The position numbers and the translations under genes are program-made. The notes beneath the pieces are model-generated. The model made no database searches. It had not been told where the DNA came from and saw nothing but the letters and a program-made list of their open reading frames with translations. This document shows positions 58,837 to 64,000 of a stretch of DNA of 64,000 bases, in pieces. Source of the DNA: Panulirus ornatus (lineage: Eukaryota; Arthropoda; Malacostraca; Decapoda; Palinuridae); contig NC_092228.1 of NCBI RefSeq assembly GCF_036320965.1, positions 20,993,503 to 21,057,502 on the forward strand. Reading direction: 5' to 3'. How positions within the stretch are numbered: the first letter of the stretch is position 1; the number at the start of each line of letters is the position of its first letter.

Positions 58837-59453
58837 AACCAAGGGCACCTCCATGGCCTCGTCCCTCGCGGCCTCGAACACTCCCCACTCCTCCTCCGGA
58901 GTCATGAAATCCTCGTCGGAGATCTTCATTCCGTCGGGGTTCACTCCTCCCGGCGGGGTCGCCAAGTCTTCTTCGTCAGGCATCCTGAAGACGAGCACCC
59001 AGGCTCCGCTCTCGAGGTCCTCCTCCAGCGGGGTCTTTCCCCCTCACAACCGCGTCACCTTCAGCAACACGGTTTCCAACAGCAGTGACGTCCTCCCGCT
59101 GGCTACCGCTACCGCTGGCATCGCGACGCCTCCATCCGAGTCTTTCTCTATCGGTACGTCCGTAGCTCCCTTGAGTAGCCCGTCCCTCACGTCTAAGATG
59201 TTCATATCTTTGTCAGCCCCAGGTAGGAAGACGTCGGCCACCCCAGCGTCGCCTGCACCCGTAGCCACCAGTAGCAATAGCACTCCTACGGTAACTTCTC
59301 CTTCTCTTCATCCTCCTTCTTCCCCTTCTGCTGTCCAGCTGACGTCTTCGGCAGGAGTTGCCCACTCTTCTCCCCTCACACTTGCAGCGCAGGAGCCGCC
59401 TCCGCCGGTACCCCCTCCTAGAACCCGAAGCTTCAGGAAGTCGACCAAGAGAG
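58837..59453 (+). CDS. Exon 3: Ser/Pro-rich, with GILK + RVTF pair and SH3-ligand-like motif
   Basis: The acceptor CTTCCCTTCCTCAACAG precedes 58837 and the donor GAG/GTAAGT follows 59453. The 617-base exon enters with one base completing AGA and stays open for 205 codons. Visible motifs are SSSGILKTS near codon 47, NRVTFSN near codon 72 (20 residues between GILK and RVTF), several Ser/Thr/Pro runs, and EPPPPVPPPRTRSFRKS near the end. [GS]IL[KR] followed by [KR]VxF is the known bipartite docking pattern for protein phosphatase 1, and PPPVPPPR fits a proline-rich SH3 ligand. Both are short motifs, so function is inference. The product is predicted to be disordered. The exon ends one base into a codon, so another exon is expected downstream. 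If the donor is not used, a stop follows after about 11 codons (59485). The protein family is not recognised. Confidence 0.75.
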
Positions 59454-59599
59454 GTAAGTCCTGGCCATTAACTAGCCATACCTAACGTGTGGCTTCACAA
59501 CTAACACTCGCAAGTCGCATCCCAGGTTAACATGGTTCTTGTCCACATGATGATCAACTTACAAGTGTCGTCGGCCAAGACGAAATCCTGTTCGTACTA

Positions 59600-59850
59600 A
59601 TTCTTGTGTGGAAATGAGTTTCTTACCTCCCCTCGGAAGATCTGAATATCTAAATACACGTGAAAATGAGTTTCTTACTCCCTCGGAAGATCTGAATATC
59701 TAAATACACGTGAAAATGAGTTACCTCCCCTCGGAAGATCTGAATATCCAAATACACGTGAAAATGAGTTACCTTCCCTCGGAAGATTTGAATATCTAAA
59801 TACACGTGAAAATGAGTTACCATCTCGGAAGAATTAAATATGTAAATACA
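59600..59850. repeat. 48 bp array, 5 copies
   Basis: CTCGGAAGATCTGAATATCT followed by AAATACACGTGAAAATGAGT. CTCGGAAGA starts at 59632, 59682, 59730, 59778 and 59824. It lies just after the donor of exon 3. Confidence 0.93.
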
Positions 59851-60107
59851 CATGAATAAGAATTTGAATAAGTATTCTTTATAATGCTGGGTTTGTGAAG
59901 AGAGTGGGTCATGCTGGCGAGGGTGTCAATTGAAGCTCCTGGTTATCAAAACCTGTCCATGTCTGAGACCTATTGAGGTGTTCAGCGGTGAAGTGACAAG
60001 GTCAGGTGTATTATACTGCCACTTACTGAGGGCCACGACCAAGGTCATATGAAGCCACACACACACCAGCAGTGGAGGAGTGGTGGGAGTGGCTGGTGCT
60101 CATGGGG

Positions 60108-60600
60108 TCGAGGTTAGGGTCAGTGTGAGGTTAAGGGTCATAACTCCCTTACGAGGTTAGGGTCAGTGTGAGGTTAAGGGTCACTCCCTCACGAGGTTAG
60201 GGTCAGTGTGAGGTTAAGGGTCACTACTTCCTTACGAGGTTAGGGTCAGTGTGAGGTTAAGGGTCACTCCCTCACGAGGTTAGGGTCAGTGTGAGGTTAA
60301 GGGTCACTACTTCCTCACGAGGTTAGGGTCAGTGTGAGGTTAAGGGTCACTCCCTCACGAGGTTAGGGTCAGTGTGAGGTTAAGGGTCACTCCCTCCCTT
60401 ACGAGGTTAGGGTCAGTGTGAGGTTAAGGGTCACTCCCTCACGAGGTTAGGGTCAGAGTGAGGTCAAGGGTCACTCCCTCACGAGGTTAGGGTCAGTGTG
60501 AGGTTAAGGGTCACTCCCTCACGAGGTTAGGGTCAGTGTGAGGTTAAGGGTCATTCCCTTACGAGGTTAGGGTCAGTGTGAGGTCAAGGGTCACCCCCAC
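60108..60600. repeat. 40 bp array, about 12 copies
   Basis: The unit is CGAGGTTAGGGTCAGTGTGA followed by GGTTAAGGGTCACTCCCTCA. Some units have an added ACTTCC segment. The GGTTAGGG word looks telomeric, but the unit is not a telomere repeat. Confidence 0.95.
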
Positions 60601-60756
60601 AGCCCCGTCATGTCACCAGACGACCCCAGGTCACGGCCGTGTGTGTGTCTGCACACAGCGAGGTGCCAGGACATCCAAGACTGTGATAAGTTTTCGTTTT
60701 CTTTCCAAGTTCGATGAGACGACACGGGCAAGTGAGCACCCCGACCATCTCATGTA

Positions 60757-60757
<1 letters not shown>

Positions 60758-60796
<39 letters not shown>

Positions 60797-60814
60797 ATAT
60801 ATATATATATATAT
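60758..60814. repeat. (CT)n then (TA)n microsatellite
   Basis: (CT)n to about 60790, then (TA)n to 60814, bordering a SINE-like copy. Confidence 0.95.
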
Positions 60815-61163
<349 letters not shown>

Positions 61164-61184
61164 ATTATCATTATCACAATACTT

Positions 61185-61222
61185 GATCGCCGTTTCCCGC
61201 ATCAGCGAGGTGGCGGCGCCAC
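61185..61222 (-). mobile_element. Fragment of the SINE/LINE 3' tail
   Basis: GATCGCCGTTTCCCGCATCA followed by GCGAGGTGGCG matches only the shared tail motif. It begins about 24 bases after a (TA)n tract and the rest of the element is absent. Confidence 0.55.
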
Positions 61223-61339
61223 GAAGACCCCGCGCGCTTCCGTGACCATTCTCCTCACGAGAGACACAGACCAGCGCATCCCTCAAGACGTACATACATC
61301 TGATCACAACAACGATGAGGCTCTTCGTGTTCCATGCCC

Positions 61340-61560
61340 CCCTCCCCCCCCCTGAGGTTGCCCCCCCCCCCCCCCCCCAGCCGCTGTGGTGGAGGTGGTG
61401 GGCGTCAGGGCTGGTGCATCAGGGGGTGGGGTGGGGTGTGGGGTGCTCCGTCCCAGCAGTGCCCCAGCCCCGCCCCGCCCCGCCCCACTCTCCCACATTA
61501 CCAGGGAATGATAAGGTCACGGTAGGCACATCCAATGGGGGGGGGGGGGGGTTGGGGGGT
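61340..61560. repeat. C/G-run-rich low-complexity stretch
   Basis: Several C runs (up to about 19), GGGGTGGGG and CCCCGCCCCGCC words and a G13 run near 61538. A C-tract ending in CAG at 61380 resembles a splice acceptor, but no downstream donor is convincing. Confidence 0.7.
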
Positions 61561-61599
61561 GAACTCGTTGCTCCTACGTCCGTCAGGCCCTGACGACGT

Positions 61600-63785
61600 G
61601 ACGTCTGTGGTACGCCCAATGACCGTACTGTCGTGCTTAAAGGTCGTACCGTCGTGTTCAAAGCGTCGTACCGTCGTGTTCAAGAGTCGTACCGTCGTGT
61701 TCAAGGTGTCGTACCGTGGTGTTCAAGGTGTCGTACCGTCGTGGTCAAGGCGTCGTACCGTCGTGTTCAAAGCGTCGTACCGTCGTGTTCAAGAGTCGTA
61801 CCGTCGTGTTCAAGGTGTCGTACCGTTGTGTTCAAGGTGTCGTACCGTCGTGCTCAAGGCGTCGTACCGTCGTGTTCAAGGCGTCGTACCGTCGTGTTCA
61901 AGGCGTCGTACCGTCGTGTTCAAGAGTCGTACCGTCGCGCTCAAGGTGTCGTACCGTCGTGTTCAAGGTGTCGTACCGTTGTGTTCAAGGTGTCGTACCG
62001 TCGTGCTCAAGGCGTCGTACCGTCGTGTTCAAGGCGTCGTACCGTCGTGTTCAAGGCGTCGTACCGTCGTGTTCAAGGCGTCGTACCGTCGTGTTCAAGG
62101 CGTCGTACCGTCGTGTTCAAGGCGTCGTACCGTCGCGCTCAAGGTGTCGTACCGTCGTGTTCAAGGTGTCGTGCCGTTGTGTTCAAGGTGTCGTACCGTC
62201 GTGCTCAAGGCGTCGTACCGTCGTGTTCAAGAGTCGTACCGTCGTGTTCAAGGTGTCGTACCGTTGTGTTCAAGGTGTCGTACCGTCGTGCTCAAGGCGT
62301 CGTACCGTCGTGTTCAAGGCGTCGTACCGTCGTGTTCAAGGCGTCGTACCGTCGTGTTCAAGGCGTCGTACCGTCGTGTTCAAGAGTCGTACCGTCGCGC
62401 TCAAGGTGTCGTACCGTCGTGTTCAAGGCGTCGTACCGTCGTGTTCAAGGCTGTCGTCCGTCGTGCTCGAGTCGTAAGTCGTGTTCAAGGCGTCGTTCAA
62501 TCGTGTTCAAAGGTGTGGCACTATCTGTTCAAGGCGTCGTATTCGTGTTCAAGGTGTCGTACCGTCGGTGTTCAAGGCGGTGTACGTTCGTGTTCAAGGC
62601 GTCGTACCTTCGTGTTCAAGACGTCGTACCGTCCGTGTTCAAGGTGTCTACCGTCCGTTGTTCAGACGTCCGTACTGTCGCTTTTCAGGGTTCGTACCGT
62701 CGTGTCAAGTGTCCGTACCGTTCGTGTTTCCAGAGTCGTACCGTCGTTTTCAAGGTGGCTCGATACGTCGTGTTCAAATAGTCGTACCGTCGTGATCAAG
62801 CGTCGTACCCGGCGTGTTCCAGGAGTCGTACCCGTCGTGTTCAAGGTGTCGCACCGTCCGTGTTCAAGTGTCGTACCGTCGTGTTCAAGTCGTCGTACGG
62901 TCGTGTTCAAGGCGTCGTACCGTCGTGTTTAAGGTGTCGCACCATCGTGTTCAAGGCTTCGCATCGTCGTGTTTAAAGTGTCGTACCGTCGTGTTCAAAG
63001 GTCGTACCGTCGTCTTTAAGGTGTCGTACCGTCGTGTTCAAAGGTCGTACCGTCGTGTTCAAGGTATCGCACCGTCGTGTTCAAGTTTTCGTAGCGTCGT
63101 GTTCAAGGCTTCGTAGCGTCGTGTTCAAGGCGTCGTAGCGTCGTGTTCAAGGCGTCGTAGCGTCGTGTTCAAGGAGTCGTACCGTCGTGTTAAAGGCGTC
63201 GTACCGTTGTGTTCAAGGCGTCGTACCGTTGTGTTCAAGGTGTCGTACGGTCGTGTTCAAGGCGTCGTAGCGTCGTGTTCAAGGCGTCGTAGCGTCGTGT
63301 TCAAGCGTCGTGTTCAAGGCGTCGTAGCGTCTTGTTCAAGGAGTCGTAGCGTCGTGTTCAAGGCGTCGTACCGTCGTGTTTAAGGTGTCGTACCGTCGTG
63401 TTCAAGGCGTCGTACCGTCGTATTCAAAGGTCGTACCGTCGTGTTCAAGGTGTCGTAGCGTCGTGTTCAAGGCGTCGTACTCAAGGCGTCGTAGCGTCGT
63501 GTTTAAGGCGTCGTACCGTCGTTTTCAAGGCGTCGTAGCGTCGTGTTCAAGACGTCGTAGCGTCGTGTTCAAGGCGTCATAGCGTCGTGTTCCAGAGTCG
63601 TACCGTCGTGTTCAAGGTGTCGTTCAGTCGTGTTCAAGGTGTCGTACCGTCGTGTTCAAGGTGTCGTACCGTCGCGTTCAAGGTGTCGTTCCGTCGTGTT
63701 CAAGGCGTCGTACCGTCGTGTTCAAGGTGTCGTACCGTCGTGTTCAAGGCGTCGTACCGTCGTGTTCAAGGCGTCGTACCGTCGT
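61600..63785. repeat. 22 bp CpG-rich array, about 98 copies
   Basis: The unit is GTCGTACCGTCGTGTTCAAG plus GC or GT. Starts at 61861 and 61883 confirm 22 bp. A 20-21 bp form begins GAGTCGTACC. Each unit has about four or five CpG dinucleotides. Ordered variant blocks recur (GAGTCGTACC then CCGTTGTGTT at 61793 and 62231). The stretch 62450-62880 has many one-base indels. A GTAGCG variant takes over from about 63090. Arg/Val/Ser frames (465 codons) are artefacts. Confidence 0.97.
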
Positions 63786-64000
63786 ACCACTAACTGCTCC
63801 CGTACCGGGGAGTGGGGTGGGGGGGAGAGGGTCGTGCCAGACCACGACCAGCCACGAACGAGATCATTCGTGGAGTCCTTCATCGTCTCACGAACCGAGT
63901 TGCGTGACCTTCGAGTGTTCCGGGCCGGCCCCGTAAGGAGGATGAACACCTGGGCTGGGTGTGGGACAAAGGCCGCGCCCGGGGTTCGAACCTGGGCAGG
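63786..64000. other. Right edge, GC-rich with a B-box-like word
   Basis: Unassigned. The last bases GGGGTTCGAACCTGGGCAGG contain a Pol III B-box-like word, and a tRNA-derived element may continue outside the window. Confidence 0.35.

Noticed and set aside
60108..60600. Interstitial telomere sequence
   Set aside because: GGTTAGGG occurs once per 40 bp unit inside a longer monomer. Arthropod telomeres are typically TTAGG and no tandem hexamers or pentamers are present.
61535..63793. Arg/Val/Ser frames up to 465 codons
   Set aside because: The 22 bp CpG-rich array read in several frames.

Overview
This window is nuclear DNA of a eukaryote with long introns, most likely an arthropod and probably a decapod crustacean. 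The reasons are very dense dinucleotide microsatellites, non-LTR retrotransposons whose reverse transcriptase reads like those common in crustacean and mollusc genomes, and a split gene with GT-AG introns. The species assignment is inference. There is no prokaryotic gene organisation, rRNA, intact tRNA or CRISPR array.

About half of the 64 kb (roughly 32 kb by my count) is tandem repeat DNA. It falls into some 22 mutually unrelated minisatellite or satellite arrays with monomers of 14 to 55 bp, plus many (GA)n, (TG)n and (TA)n tracts. In order the main arrays are: 20 bp (0.26-1.93 kb), 22-23 bp (2.5-2.8), 52 bp (3.9-4.3), 47-48 bp (6.7-7.3), 41 bp (7.6-8.8), 42 bp (8.9-11.2), 34 bp (11.2-13.0), 21 bp (13.1-14.7), 33 bp (15.6-17.0), 55/36 bp (24.1-25.3), 44 bp (26.8-27.1), 37 bp (28.0-29.5), 28 bp (32.7-34.7), 14 bp (35.2-35.5), 25 bp (36.7-37.1), 19 bp (41.1-45.4), 44 bp (47.1-50.2), 51 bp (50.3-51.4), 32 bp (51.5-53.2), 18 bp (55.3-58.2), 48 bp (59.6-59.9), 40 bp (60.1-60.6) and 22 bp (61.6-63.8). 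Nearly all long open reading frames here are by-products of these arrays.

Retroelements: one LINE family is present in at least six copies (4.6-5.5 minus, 30.2-31.2 minus, 31.3-32.1 minus, 37.8-40.0 plus, 40.9-45.8 plus split by a satellite, 45.8-46.6 plus). The 37.8 kb copy has nearly intact reverse transcriptase motifs but is frameshifted by a 368 bp internal tandem duplication. A short A-rich repeat family (17.5, 32.1, 37.6, 60.8 kb) has the same 3' tail motif as the LINE, as expected for a SINE mobilised in trans. Its copies and the LINE copies are strung together through (TA)n tracts. A decayed CR1-like element lies at 54.0-55.1 kb. tRNA-derived SINE pieces and one unnamed interspersed repeat (20.2 and 58.4 kb) are also present.

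One protein-coding gene can be supported on the plus strand: exons at 40472-40733, 55200-55298 and 58837-59453. Their splice sites match consensus and their reading phases fit each other exactly. The product is a disordered Ser/Pro-rich protein with a polyglycine run, a GILK plus RVTF pair resembling a protein phosphatase 1 docking module, and a PPPPVPPPR SH3-ligand-like motif. The family is not recognised. The gene probably continues beyond the third exon.

The two most unusual observations concern how satellites arise. The 18 bp array in the second intron starts exactly at the splice donor, and its common unit repeats a consensus 5' splice site next to a 3'-splice-like CCCCAG, giving about 160 tandem recursive-splice-like sites. 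The 4.3 kb 19 bp array sits inside a decayed LINE copy, at the position of a LINE segment that resembles the array monomer, and re-enters collinear LINE sequence at its far edge.
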